Shown piece after piece: positions 1 to 44,653 of a DNA stretch of 64,000 bases (its first letter is position 1; each line of letters opens with the position of its first letter). The position numbers were made by a program, and so were the translations under genes. A model generated the notes under the pieces. That model was given only the letters and a program-made list of their open reading frames with translations. It was not told where the DNA came from and searched no databases. The stretch comes from Sipunculus nudus (lineage: Eukaryota; Annelida; Sipuncula; Golfingiida; Sipunculidae), in assembly GCA_026874595.1 (NCBI GenBank), contig CM049307.1, positions 25,704,362-25,768,361 of the forward strand, written 5' to 3'.

Positions 1-30689
<30,689 letters not shown>

Positions 30690-31219
30690 AACATCATAGA
30701 CTGGTAGTCATTTTACACAAAGGGTTTAAGTATATGTAATCTATCATCTGTTCTACTTCCATTGTCCACCTAGTTTTCCTGAACACACTCTGTAAAGAGA
30801 GCTAAGCCCAAAACATTCCTGTTTGAAAGGCAGAGTGAGGGAATTGTGTTATTAACTGGAGTGAAAATAAAATTCTGGCAATAGGATGAAAATATAAAAT
30901 GGAAAATACTCAGTATTTTTGGGGACTTGTATGGCTTATAAAGAGTCAAAGTAACATAGTCAGGTGTATGGCTGGCATCATAATGGATTGTCTGCTGTAT
31001 TGAGTTATTTGCATTTTCTGTGAGGACGATCAGATGCGCCCAGCATTCAGGGTTCAGTGGCTGCAACAGGATGCCAGTATACACTGAGCCATACATTCTG
31101 AAGACTACAGGCCATTCAGTGAATAATTCATCATTTTCATTTAGATACTGTGCCAAAAATTACACATTTTCTCCTCTTTTTACTGCTTTAGGTTTCTAAA
31201 CAAAAGGGAAATTAATAAA
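30690..31219 (+). other. 3'UTR of kinase gene with candidate poly(A) signals
   Basis: Non-coding sequence after the kinase stop. AATAAA hexamers occur at 30866-30871 and 31214-31219, either of which could end the long transcript. A 128-codon open frame on the opposite strand here has no recognisable family and is treated as chance. Confidence 0.55.
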
Positions 31220-33597
31220 ATGCTGCAGAAAAACAGGTGGACAGGGATGTTTGAGCAGATTATATATGTACACACAGGGTTAAATATGTAAGATATAAAT
31301 ACACTGCCTGGTGACAAGTTAAAGGTCAGAGTCGTTAAGGGTACTAATGGATCAGACATGCTTATCAGTATGGTTTTCCTTTGATCATGGTTTAAATTTA
31401 CATCTGTTTAAAACAGGACATTTAATACCAAGGTATAGCACAATATGGCACTGCGTTTAAATATTTAAGTCTGCTGTTTTAATCCATTTGACATATGATA
31501 CATGAATATTTGGCATTAGATGATACAAGTGGCATTGGTATATTGTAAAGCAGACATATTCATCTCATTTACTTCTTGCACATCATTCACCTCCATATCC
31601 TTTCATGAACATGTAACTTCATGAGCCTTTTGGGGGCAAGAATAAGCTATACAAACTCTAAAAGTAATAACCTTTTTAGGTATGTACAATATCCTCTTCC
31701 TCTAGTACAGTTTTGAGAAAGCTTCTATGTACACTATTATGTTTCAAAATGCAGGAACACCAAAATTTGGGATACATTTCCTGTATAAAATTTCACTTTG
31801 AGTGTTATATAAGCCTGCATATATATTTCTTCTGAAAAATTATATGGTGAAAATAATCCATGGTATGGCATCGGAGGAGTACCATTTATTTGTAATCATT
31901 ACTTCATATAAAGTTAAGCAGATGCCATCAACATACTTCAATAAATGTTGCTGCAGTATCAAATACTCTCATATACTCCATGCACAAGTGAACATCCTCT
32001 GCTATTTGCATTACAGCTTTATATTTGCCAGCTTGATTAGCTCAAGTATCTGAATCGCTGAATTGCCATGAACCTGAGCTTTTTATTAATACATTTGGCT
32101 GATCTGATTAATATTCATGAGTCTGTCCATCACATATATTTCTGCTGTAGTTGCACTTCTGCATAAGTGTCAAATACATCAAAATGTGTTATATGCCTGT
32201 TGAGAAATCAAGTATTATAAATTGCAGCTTGTTGCAAAATAATCCTGCCTTCTGTCTTATCAGTGCTGAGTTCACTGCATGTGAATTGGTGCCCAGTTTT
32301 GTTAAAACATTAAATTGTTGATTGTAAAGTTTTAAGTTCTGCAGTTAGCTGTTCCATTTATATAACAGAACTGAAGCTGTATGCTCCAGGCAGTGATATA
32401 AGACTTTAAGACCATTGGCATGGCATAGTTTGTATTGACTTTAATGGTAACAAATTATTTCAATGTAGTTATATTTAGTATTTAAAATGAGAGTTTACCA
32501 TTGAAGATGTTTATTTGGTAAAACAATATTTGGAGCCCTTCCAAATAATTTGTTAAACCTGATATCCATTAAATGTTATTTGCAATCACTGAAACATCAA
32601 TATGAACAGTAATGAGAACACACTAATTAAATTAAACTGATTGACCATACCCAGCTGAACATTGACACTAGACACAGACATTAAAATATTTCCTAGCTTA
32701 AAAAAAATCCAAGGGGAATAGTTGGATTCAAAGCTGTATATGCTTAAGGGTTGTGATATTAAATAGTTAATAATGCAGATATTTTGTAACCCTGAGCCAG
32801 ATCATTTTCAAGTCATGTGACTAATGATTGTGTGACAGATTCTCATTTTAGGATTTGGTCCTAAAAATGTTAAAAGGATACTTTTTTTTTTAACAATTCT
32901 AGTCATATCAAATGCAATACCTTCACCAGGTTGTGAGAATTTGTAGGTAATTTATCTGTTATAGCAATATCCTTACCAAGCTCTGAGCCAAAAGACAAGA
33001 TTTGATAATACTGAACTTTTAAGAGATATCATTAAAAGGCACAGAGTACAGGTGACTAACATTTAGTTGTATTTTTGATTGACCTATTTGATGAAGGGGA
33101 ACTGTAAATGTAAATTAGGATTATAATGCCTTCATGATGTGTATGTACAGAATAAGTTTAAATTTAGTTTTTGTGTTGACCACCTGTGATGATTTCATGA
33201 AAGTTTCCATGGAAACTGTCACACATGCTTGTTTGATCAAGAGGGGAATATGTGTTGAATTATGGTTGTCTAAATCTGTGCAAGTTTCTAGATCAATTCT
33301 TTGCTTACACAACTGCATGATTATATGAAATTGAAGAAAAACTGGGGGAAAGCCCACATATTTAATTTAATTGAACCAGTCATTTCATTTTCACAAAAAA
33401 TACAAACCCTGATAATTATACTTCATCATTTATCATATGAGAAGGTATCTTCAGGTACTTCAAGTGACACATTTTGTTGTGCTTGTTGTCTTAATTGCTA
33501 CTCTACTGTGTTGACAGAAGTCCTTTTTGAAAAATATAGACATCATTCTTGTCGATGAGTTTCAAGGTTGATATATGCAGATATCCTGTCACTATAA
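31220..33597. other. Intergenic sequence, no recognised gene
   Basis: AT-rich sequence between the two convergent genes. Short open frames here show no family signature. Confidence 0.55.
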
Positions 33598-35215
33598 GTC
33601 ATCTGAGCTATAGTCGTGGTCCTTTGTCCGTCGTCCGTTAACAGGGCGTGCTTTGAAACCATTCGATCTACGATAAAAATTTTGCATACACTTAGATGTC
33701 CCCAAAATCTCCTACCATACTGAAAATTGGGTCACTAAGACTTTGTTCCTTTGAGATATTAAGGAAAAACCTCCATTTTCCATTAAAAAAACCATTGTTA
33801 CAGTTCAAGACTGCCTAATATCAAAACCACTGATCTGAATTTGATCATAGTTAATATTCATATTCTTCCATATATTTCCTATGTACATACCAAAAATTAG
33901 GTCAGTATTGCATAATTTTTTTCAAGTTGTGGGCCTAAACATAATGCACCTTGTAAAAAATCAGGAAATATATTTACTCACTTAACATAAGAATTGCTGA
34001 TGCTAGATACTTTTTTTCAGGAATATAACTTCATTTAATCAAGATTCAATGGTATACCAAAAATTAGATCTGAATTATGCAATATTTTTCAAGTTATTAG
34101 CATAAATATAAAATCAGTACCTTAAATTTTGCCTAACTTTGTCCAAGGCACGTGTTTTTTTCCCTGTAGGTACTGAGGATATAATTTTCACAGCATGTAC
34201 GCATAAGGATTTAATCAGTTAAAATCTGCCATTTGAAAATAAAAGCTGCAAAATTAGGCTATTTATTCTTGTTGTATTCCCTTACATTGTCAAGCAGTCC
34301 ACTTTGGACACTGTAGGTCATTCAGTGCTGCTCCTTATGCTCCCCGGGCTGTTATGTAATCCCATCACTGGCAAGCCCTCTCTCTTGTTGAGCTTGATCG
34401 GGCTGTCTGCAGTTAATACCACGAGGAGCCTCCCCCCCCCCCCCCCCCTCCCCCCCCCATTCTGTTGACAAACCTGTACTTTAAATAAGGAATCATATAA
34501 TTTCACATTTTTTTTTAAGCAACGAGCAATAACAACGGAAACCCCTTCCCCCAACCATCCCTTCAATACACAGGACTAATAAACAAGACAAATCTTATAA
34601 TTTTAATGTTTAATAAATTCTTTTTGTTGAGACTTTGACAATTTTGATATTTTAAAGAAAAAAAATGTTCAGAAATTTGATCCAGAAATTCAAATGTGAT
34701 AAAATATTAGGATCTAATGTAAGTTCTAACTGACAAGATTTAAGAAGATATAAATACTTTGCAGCATTTCATTCATATCTCTTAAAGTTGGCCGGGCCTA
34801 GGTTTGAATAACACTGTTAAACTTACTTTTAAAATCAGGAATATTGGTCAAACTTTGTGGGATTTATTTTTAACTCATATGGCTATATATTTAACTTTTG
34901 AAAACTTAATTAACTTCACATATTATTTGTTTATGAAATGTAACTTTTAAATAACACTTACCGTAGGCCCATTTTTCCCCTTGGTGCATCATTAAATTTT
35001 TTCAGGCCACAGGTTTCATTTATTACAGTGCATATGCTTTAGCTTATGCCCATTATTCAATAATTTACAGTTTCATTTTAGCAGGGCCATGTTCTCTTAT
35101 CTTTTCAAATGCTAATATACATGAAAAAAACAAAGAAATAAAAATATTTTGCAGTTGCTAATATTTTTTCCAAAATTCAGTTCAGTGATGTGACCCATGG
35201 GTCCCTTGTATTTTC
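33598..35215 (+). mobile_element. Dispersed Helitron-like repeat, CGTCCGTTAAC family
   Basis: It begins near TCATCTGAGCTATAGTCGTG, then GTCCGTCGTCCGTTAAC and GAAACCATTCGATC. It ends at TGACCCATGGGTCCCTTGTA. The right end matches the 19860-19890 palindrome and the left matches CGGTCATCCGTTAACAAGGC at 19360, so the two are relatives. A 28-bp C/T-interrupted poly(C) tract lies inside. No coding capacity seen. Confidence 0.5.
34432..34459. repeat. Poly(C) tract
   Basis: A run of C broken once by T. It lies inside the dispersed repeat 33598-35215. Confidence 0.95.
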
Positions 35216-37021
35216 CCATAGTATTAACAATTTGTATAGATATAAGTACAGGTATTTTAAGATGAAGATGTATTTTATCAGTATCATTTCATTTCTCCAA
35301 GAAAGAAATTGCTGACTGAAGATCAGTTCAGATTCAGGCCTTAAAGTACAGGTTTATGTTGGACCCACTTGCCTGGTAAATAGGATCCCACTTTTAGTTG
35401 CCCTGATACAATTTTCTGGAACTTTTACTTGCCTTGGGCAAGCAGTTAACGTCAAGCCCTGGTGTGAATGCCCATGTTTTCTAGATTGTTTGCATTTAGT
35501 GACAGGGTATATTACAGTGCTGAATAGATATGTTTCTGACATTTGACTTTTGTGAAGCACTGACATTGGAAGATGGGTCCCTCATTTCAGTATTGATGAA
35601 GAAACTGTATCACGTAATATATTATAAAATACATACAGAAATGTTCTAAATGTATTCTTAACAACTGCTATAATGGGAATGTGATACCATTTATCATCTC
35701 AGATGTGATACTGCTTTTTTGTGAAATAATGGTGGTATTCAGTTGTTAAAAAGAGTTCCTTGCCACCGCATCAGTTAGCTTATGATGGAGTTCTGTATGT
35801 TATTGAGAATATAAGATAGGTGATAAGGTGACTGATCCCATGAGTATATGATGTTGTCTTAGTCATATCTTCAACTGATTGATTTTGCTTTGTCATGTGA
35901 TCTTGTATGTACCAATCAATCCAAATCACATGATAAAGATTGGCACCTGCTGAAACCATGCAATTCTCATTTATGGCAAGTTTAGTCACTACATTACATA
36001 AATAATTCCTAATGTGCAGACCCTACAGATGCCTTGAGCACTAGGGAATGCATATAAAAGATATGAATAAAGAGAATAATATTCCAAATGAAGAGTCGTT
36101 TCAGGGTTAAAAAAAAAACACTTTTACCACAGCCCACCAGTTTAGAAAATATGGAATTTATAGATTGCAATAAATGGAATATTTCAACAGCATAATTCAT
36201 ATTCCTCAAGCCATGAATATTTCTGAAGGGGGGATGAGGTGGGGTTGTATTAGAATTACTTGCCAGTGAATCTGCCACCAAAACTGACCACACTCATTAA
36301 GAGCATTACAAACACCCCAGGTTTACATTTCAGTTTCAGTGCCTTGGTATCTGAAAGTATTATTGTCAAGTATTGATAACCATGAGGGTCCAAGCACAAC
36401 TACCTAAATATATAACTTCATAGTAACATTCCATATGGCACAGTCTGCTTTATTCTGCTTGTGCTAGCTAGCATTCAAGTTTATCATGTCTTTGTAACAA
36501 GGCAGAAATCACAGTTGAAGATGTCATGATTACATCAAAACTCATTACAGGTATTAAATATATGCACTTATGAATGTTGAATTTCATGTAAAATCTTTTC
36601 ATTTCTCAGTTTATTCATTTAGGCTAATATAAAAAAAATCCACTAATTAAGAAATTTTTCAATATATTATAATGGAACATTTTTAAAACACAAATATATA
36701 TCTTTTCATTCATTTATGAGTTTGATCATTGTTACATTTCATTCACAGAAAGTTCACCTGAATGCACTTTATTCTTCAGTTATTAGCAAGTCTGCATTAA
36801 TATGAATACAGATGCATACACATGCACATGAAAACTACTTCAAAATACCTGAAGTCATTAAAAGAATTCTCATGTTTAGGTCTGTGACTATATTTTGGAT
36901 ACAAGAGTATACATAGTTCAATCTTAGGGTAGGAATCCAGTTTAATTAAGGTAATTAAAGGTACCGAGTAGTGGTTTTTCAAACAGGAGTGATGCTCAAA
37001 TCTGCATCATAGTGTGTTAGT

Positions 37022-37043
37022 TGGGGGGGGGGGGGGGGGGGGG
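37022..37043. repeat. Poly(G) tract
   Basis: An uninterrupted run of about 22 G in intergenic DNA. Confidence 0.97.
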
Positions 37044-37727
37044 AGACGTGACAAGAATGCAGTCTTGTGACAAACATGACATCATAAATCCCTATGCAAA
37101 TGAGGGTCAGATGTGTGTCTCATTGCATTTATTTGCTGTTATGTCAATGGGGATATTATATTATATAGACAAGTTGCTTCACACTATTTTGCTGCAATAG
37201 ATCTGCTGTCATTATCAAACCCCTGTGAACATTGATATTAGCTTACATTTCTTGTTGAATTTCCTTGATCTTGCTTCAGTGATTTGGTTTTCTCTGTTGG
37301 TACATTCACGTGGCAATGATAAGGAGTGTTAGTTACTTCTTTACTAGGATGCAAGTTCATTTGTGATGTTTGGCAGCACAGGTCATGTGACCAGGCTGGC
37401 CCTGTCATGTGACCTGTGTTGCACAGCTGTTTATATTTGATAAGTACCTTGAATCTGTAGAAGAAAATTAGGAAAGATGACCATTGAGTTGACCTTTTGC
37501 TGGTCTATAAATGTTCCTTTGTTCTGTGTTATAATAATGAAACATGCTCAGTAACTAAACCCCTATGCCATAGTTCACCATATTATTTCTTTCATATGAG
37601 TAGAATAGTTGTTTTGGAGTTTACCTGCAAAATGAAGGGCATGCTAGACTTTGTTTTAGATATCTGATTCTTTGTTAATTGATTTTATTGTGGCACCCTT
37701 AGGCCTTAGCTCTGTATCATGGAGGAT

Positions 37728-37729
<2 letters not shown>

Positions 37730-37822
<93 letters not shown>
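37730..37822. repeat. (AT)n microsatellite
   Basis: Pure AT dinucleotide repeat of about 92 bp. On the minus strand it produces a spurious Tyr-Ile repeat reading frame. Confidence 0.98.
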
Positions 37823-37826
<4 letters not shown>

Positions 37827-38770
37827 TGAATGTATAGGATATTAAAATATCACAAGTTGAGATAAATACATTACTCGGATGTAAATACATATGCACACAT
37901 TCCAATATTGGTCTTGTTTTCTTTTGTATTGGTATGACTGAGTTATTCATGGAATTTCCCAACCAGAATGATACCCAGAAGAGTGCATACTGCCACAAAA
38001 GCAAAACAATCCTACCACCCCTTTATCCAGCTAGATCTACGTACACTAGAAGTAAATGGTGTCTCTCCTATGTACCACCCCTAAAGCTGAACATTTAATG
38101 GTATAATTATGCTAACAAACAACCAGGTTAAACTAGAAATCTGCTTGGAATGCAAACCTCCACCATGCTCCCAAGGCTGTTTTTGCATTCACTTATTTGG
38201 CCCATGTTTCCAGATTCAATTGTGCTTAAGTAACTGCACATCTGTGGATAATACTTGAAGAAGTTCTTGAATCCAAATCATGTGGCAGATCTAAATAAAA
38301 ATAGGCCCATTGCTGAAGTGCCCTGAAAATTTCATGAAATTTATTTCATATTTATATTGCGAACAAACTATTGCACAAATAGCGATGAAAACATGCCCTC
38401 CTGGCAAAGGCAAAACGTTTGTTAAAAAATGTTTTTATGCATAAACATGTACAAATTCCTAGACAGAAATCACCTCTTGGTGCAATAGAACATCCAAAAC
38501 CAATCATTTTCATGTAGAGGGAATATTGGTGGCCACAGTTTTGAACCCAGTAAATAATTTACTGCATAATGAATCATGGTAATAAATTTATTAAAAATTA
38601 AATTAATCTTCCTGGGACCATAAAAAATGTTAAGATAATGATTTAGTTGATAGTTGTGAACTTTCCCCAGTCACACAGCTATTTATCAAGTCTAAAATAT
38701 CTTAATAGTTGTAGGGTATTTAAGACCCCCCTTTTTGTGACCATAAAAGTATTATTGTATCGCCAGACAG

Positions 38771-40701
38771 TCTGGAGATACTATGGTTTAGGCACGGTCG
38801 CGCCGCCGCCGCCGCCGCAGCAGAGATTTCTTTTTGACACAATAACTCGAAAAATATTTCACAGATCTTTACCAAACTTGGTATATGTATAGATATGGGT
38901 GAGAGGACGACGCCTATTTTAAAATGAGGTCATGATCTCAACTAGGAGAGTGACCTTGACCTTGAATAGGTTCAATTTTGGGGAAAATCACACAAATTCT
39001 TAAATATCTCAAGAAAACTTGCATGGATTGATCCCAAAATCAAGTTGATCGAAGATCATGGATAGGGTTGTCATGTTCCAGAAACTGGTGGCGCCACCTA
39101 TTATTCTTTACTTGTTTTCATGCCGTTTAATATCCTCAAAATTGCTACTCGACAGTACTGTGAGCATTATAAGTCAAAAACTAATGGACAGATTTCTTTC
39201 ATATTATGCAAATACATAGATATGGGTTATGGGATGATGTTTATTTAAATTGGGGTCATGACCTTTCCTATGAGAGTGGCCTTGACCTTGAATATTGCCA
39301 TATATGGTGAAAATCACACAAAATCATTAATTTCTCAATAAGGGATGCATGCATTGGTCCAAAAATCAACTTGACCGAAGATCTTGGATAGTAATGTCAT
39401 GTACCGGAAACAGGTGGCGCCACCTTTATTCTTTTACTTGTTTTCGTGCCGTTTAATACCCCATCATTGCCACTTAACAGTACATTTATAACCTGTGAGC
39501 ATTATAAGTCAAAAACTAATGGACAGATTTCTTTCATATTATGCATATACATAGACATGGGTTATGGGATGATGTATATATAAATTGGGGTCATGACCTT
39601 TTCTATTAGAGTGGCCTTGACCTTGAATATTGCCATATATGGTGAAAATTACACAGTCATTAATATCTCAATAAGGGATGCATGCATTGATCCAAAAATC
39701 AACATGTTCGAAGATCTTGGAAAGTATTGTCATGTACCGGAAACAGGTGCCGCCACCTGTTATTCTTTTACTGGTTTTGTGCCGTTTAATACCCCATCAT
39801 TGCCATTTATCAGTACTGTGAGCATTATAAGTCAAAAACTAATGGACAAATTTCTTTCATATTATGCAAATACATAGATATTGGTTATGGGATGATGTTT
39901 ATTTAAATTGGGGTCATGACCTTTCCTATGAGAGTGGCCTTGACCTTGAATATTGCCATATATGGTGAAAATCACACAAAATCATTAATTTCTCAATAAG
40001 GGATGCATGCATTGGTCCAAAAATCAACTAGACCGAAGATCTTGGATAGTAATGTCATGTACCGGAAACAGGTGGCGCCACCTTTATTCTTTTACTTGTT
40101 TTCGTGCCGTTTAATACCCCATCATTGCCATTTATCAGTACTGTGAGCATTATAAGTCAAAAACTAATGGACAAATTTCTTTCATATTATGCATATACAT
40201 GGATATGGGTTATAGGATAATGTTTATTTGAATTGGGGTCATGACCTTTCCAATGAGTGGCCTTGACCTTGAATATTGCCATATATGGTGAAAATCACAC
40301 AAAATCATTAATTTCTCAATAAGGGATGCATTGATTGGTCCAAAAATCAACTTGAACGAAGATCTTGGATAGTGTTGTCATGCAGGGAAACAGGTGGTGC
40401 CACCTGTTATTCTTTTACTTGTTTTCGTGCCTTTTAATACCCCATCATTGCCACTTAACAGCATTGTGAGCATTATAAGTCAAAAACTAATGGACAGATT
40501 TCTTGCATATACATAGACATGGGTTAGGGGATGATGTATATTGAAATTTGGATCATGACCTTTTCTATGAGAATGACCTTTTCTACGAGTGTGGTCTGAT
40601 ATTAATTGTTGCTAAAGATGGGGGGCCTATTCTTAAAGGGGGGGGGGGGGGATTAATTGTCTGGGGATACTATGGCACCTGCGGTGCCAAGAAATATCTA
40701 G
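38771..40701 (+). mobile_element. Helitron-like satellite element, family C
   Basis: The left end is TCTGGAGATACTATGG. The same block (TCTGGGGATACTATGG) recurs at 40660 just before the perfect hairpin GGCACCTGCGGTGCC. The element ends CTAG at 40698-40701 followed by T, a textbook Helitron-type 3' end. The interior has five tandem units of 323-335 bp (TGAGCATTATAAGTCAAAAA at 39161, 39496, 39819, 40144 and 40467). Each has GGTGGCGCCACC or a variant, and CCTTGACCTTGAAT. A (CCG)n stretch lies near 38800. No Rep/helicase gene. Confidence 0.85.
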
Positions 40702-43700
40702 TTTCTTCAGTTAATTTCCAAAAGATGGGCACAGATTGTTTGTTTTGTTGGGCAAAAAGAACCATTTTGAGGCAATATAACTTTGTATTTTCCAGTTGCT
40801 CTCTCCAGTTTGATTATCTTTTATCTCTGAATGCCCTGAGAGAGGGACATTCTTTTAGGATATGTATCAAGTCCCTGGATTTGTGATACCATTGGTCATG
40901 AACCTATATAAGTGCAAAAATATTATATTAAAACGTAAGACCTTGAAATTTTTAGTTACAAGTTTATTTGCTTTCAGACAGACGCATACACACAACAAAA
41001 GATTAAAATTCAAAATGTGCAAACTGTGACATTGTCAGCACATAATAAGTAATGGTGCTGACAAGTAATGGATGAGTAAGAACATGAAAATTGTTTTGAG
41101 TGATAATGAGGTGAGATAGGTGTTATTTTGGGCTAGTGTAATGGGGATATAAAATGAAAAGTATAAATGAAATTCACGAATTAACAGTACTGACACAGTC
41201 TCCCCTTATCACATGTAACATGTTTATCCTGAACATCTACATAGCATGCAAGATAAATAAAAAGTTGGTAACATATATAAATTAAAAATTACCTAGTTTT
41301 TACTTTTACCCTATTAAGTTCAATTATAAATGAAGCACTACCAAAATATTTACAAACATTTAATTTTTCAACATGGACCATGACACAAGACATAAAGATA
41401 CCCTTGCTACAAATAAAACCAGAACTAAGATAGTGGACAACTGTCATAAATGAAACTGACCAAATCAATGACAGATCTTCACTCATTGTCATAAGGTTTG
41501 ATTTGCTACACCAAGAACATTTTAAAATTCATATAAAGACCAATGCCTCCAGATAAACTGTTTCATCTGTAACAAAAATGAATCTTAGCCAAAAAAATAT
41601 TTTTTAAATCAATAAACTTATTTCAGTGACTCAAGATGTAAATCTTCCCAGTCTTTCACCAGTATCCTCATTTATCATATTTTCTCAAATATTGAGAAAT
41701 GTATAGTCACTTAACCTCCATATTAATGTACAATTTCTTTCTCCAGGTTAAAATCCTTAACAGCAGTCTCCAGACATAATAAAAACAAAATATATTGACA
41801 TATTGAATTTATTTTGTATGGATACTTTAATTTTATGTTGAATAAAATGTTTCTCTCTCTCTCTCAATCAGCTTTTACCAACTTGATATGTATATTAATA
41901 TGATAATACTATTTATCTTGATTGTTGATCATCCCTGTTTTGGCCAGGATTTCATAAATGATAATTGTATCAGACTATATATTAACCGTAAACAGCAGCA
42001 AACTTTATTTTTGTTTACGGATATAAAATCCTCTACGAGTCATGCTTGCAGGTCTGCTGCAAGTGCAATGTGCACCCCATTAATACTAAATGAACCTACA
42101 TAGTGTAATGAATAATAAAACCAATAAAATTAAAGGATATACCATTTTATCTTGGATTTAAATAAATTAGAAATATTGATACTTTTGGTATTATGAATAG
42201 CAGAATTGTAGTAGCTTTACATTTGAGAAGGGTCTTCAAACAGATTACATTCTCCATTCAATTATTCTTTTGCAATAAATTTCAGTCTTTTCTTATAAAT
42301 AAAAGTAAATAATTGTAAGTAAAGGAACAATATAGCCCCACCCCCCCCTTGCCTCCATTTTTGTTTGTATGCATGCAAGCGAAGCATACATGATAAATTA
42401 CCTTAACGTTGCTTCATGCTCACAGAGGGCTATGGTAAATGCCAAACAAAATAATTATAAAACTATTTGATTTTGAGGTTAAAAAATCCATTATAATTCA
42501 TTTAATGCATCAATTATTTAATGCATTTTGATACACCTATACATTACAGTGGTGAATCATGGGGGGGGGGGGTGTCAAGGTGGTCCTGACCCCCCCCCCC
42601 CTTTTCGAGCAGAAACAATCTTTTTTTAAGGGTTTCAAACCAAATCTTGCAACCCTGACCCCCTCCTTCACGGACCAGAGGACCTTACAGGTTTTTTTTA
42701 GTCTTCCTTGGTGTGACCCTCCCTTTTTTGAAAATCCTGGATCTACCCCTGCTTAAACACCACACTGAAGTAACATAAACAGCTACCAGCAATACATGAG
42801 GCAAATTCAGTTTGATGTAAAAATTTCAACCTAAGAACTTGTCAAAACAGTTAAGTAAAACATGAATTGTCCCACTGGAAGACCGAGTATACCTTGTCAC
42901 CATAAAATAAACCTCAGGTCTGCGGTAATTGATAGTTCATATCCTAAATACATTCTTGCATGCCGATATATACACTGAAACCTAAAGGTGTCTGATTGCA
43001 GATTAATACTCACAATAATACAATATTTCAACATTTAACATTACAGAAACCATTTGATTATACAAAAACCTAAGGAAAGAAAACAGTTAAGTTGCTAAAC
43101 ATTTTTCTGAGCACTTGAGATTAAAAATAGTAGAAAACTAGACATTGGTCATAAAACTGAGCACCTGACAGTGAGTATCAGAATTTCTCATGAACTTTTA
43201 TTAAAATCTCTACACTTCACACCCGGTAAAATCCAATAACAGTCCTATTTACAGCCAACATATACATATATAAATTCATTAGATCACCCAAGCCTCTGCA
43301 GCCATTTAAAGCCAATTCCTTTTAATACATATACCCCACACATGTGGAGATCTTAAATCAAACATTCTTTTTCAATATATAAAACTTGCATTACTTATGT
43401 TTGTTTGAAAGACCACACTCTTCTAAGCATCACTATAATAAGTCATAATCCAACATATACTGGCGTATCAAGACTCAGCAGTATTTTTCGAATCTTAATT
43501 ATCAACAATTTGTCATTAATACTGCTCAGGTGGTACTAAAGCATCCAACCATAATACAATTACCATATTTGTAAAACATGTGAAGTGTGTGTGGTTATGT
43601 TGGAATGTAAAAGCAATAAAAAGATAAGCTACATGTAGTGGGGGAACTTTAGAATTATGGATGTATTAATTTGCAGTTGTACCTCAACTGCTTGTCAGCA

Positions 43701-44407
43701 CCCTCTAGTGTTAGAATATTAAACAACACTTTTATACTTAATCAAACTGGTGTTTGAATGTGTTACTGATAATATAAACAATATAAATCCTACTATTTCA
43801 TGAGTATGAAATAGGTGGGAAAAAATGGTGTGGAAACCTGACTTCCTTGTTGCACTGATTAAACACTGGATGACACTGCTTCACAACAGGTTTTACTCCA
43901 CAGATTCTGAAATCCTCCATCATGGTAGTGTTGAACACAGATTGGCTCTTCCCCGTCTGTGTAACAACTAAAGGTTAAGCTATGATTAATTTTACACAGA
44001 AAACCATTGTCATGATTCCAGATAAAGTCAAACCTACTAAATTACAAAGAACCGATTCCTTTAATGCTGTTGTGGTTGCAGTACAGACATGACGTCTCAC
44101 CTGAAAAAAAGTTTTATCAGAGGATGTATTGGCTTGTTATGTGACAAGGAATCCCACTAAATTGTATCCCAGGATCACACATTTAAGAAATTAACAGTAT
44201 ATGCCACAAGGGAGAACCATGTTATTTGCATGGAAACTGACAGACTTGGTCAAAATCAATAAAAATATGCTCAAAAACATTTTCTTGTCAAAAAGTGGTT
44301 CATTCACTGGAATGTAGTATGCCCAATGCATGTACCTGATCAATTAAAGCTGCGGATTTCTCTTTCTTTAACTGCCATTTTAATAACACATATATACATA
44401 CATACAT
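40702..44407. other. Intergenic / distal 3' flank of PAQR3 gene
   Basis: AT-rich sequence. Apart from the MITE at 42547-42751, no gene or clear repeat seen. Confidence 0.55.
42547..42751. mobile_element. Short hAT-like MITE with internal G/C hairpin
   Basis: The left end CAGTGGTGAATCATGG and the reverse complement of the right end, CAGGGGTAGATCCAGG, are similar 16-mers. Directly inside the left end, a poly(G) run with TGTCA pairs with a TGAC plus poly(C) run. There is no coding capacity and no intact 8-bp target duplication. Confidence 0.6.
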
Positions 44408-44413
44408 TTTATT
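44408..44413 (-). terminator. Poly(A) signal AATAAA for distal PAQR3 end
   Basis: AATAAA on the minus strand about 100 nt after the distal stop; a plausible cleavage signal for the distal isoform. Confidence 0.5.
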
Positions 44414-44510
44414 ATCTGCAACTTCATAAAAAGAATCAGCCTTGCCCGGACTGCATACTTTGTCCATAACGGCACAAAAAGAATGGTAGCCTGTCTTCAG
44501 GTTTGCATGT

Positions 44511-44653
44511 TTAAAGGTGGGAGCTTTCAACAAAACATGGCATGTTGATGCGGTACTTCAGTATCTCCTGTCCAGCCTGGTGCCACCAGTAAAACGAGAT
44601 GACGACCATCACATGCCAACACTGGTGGCTTGATCCCATGAAGTCCACCTTAC
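44511..44653 (-). CDS. PAQR3: PAQR3 alternative terminal exon, distal copy
   Basis: Acceptor TATATTTCAG. Joined to exon 5 it reads G-KVDFMGSSHQCWHVMVVISF, then YWWHQAGQEILKYRINMPCF and VESSHL-stop. This is the closer match to vertebrate PAQR3 (LGSSHQIWH, YWWHQS, QYRHSKPC, and even the SHL end). AATAAA (44413-44408) lies about 100 nt past the stop. Confidence 0.93.

Larger units (their letters stand above)
35216..38770. other. Intergenic sequence with simple repeats
   Basis: No gene recognised. Contains a poly(G) tract at 37022-37043 and an (AT)n microsatellite at 37730-37822. The stretch 35350-35470 (CTTGCCTTGGGCAAG palindrome) looks like a worn dispersed repeat. Confidence 0.55.

Noticed and set aside
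30770..31156. 128-codon minus-strand open frame after the kinase stop
   Set aside because: Lies in the kinase 3'UTR, has no recognisable family and no start context.
37717..38004. Minus-strand frame with a long Tyr-Ile repeat
   Set aside because: Translation of an (AT)n microsatellite.
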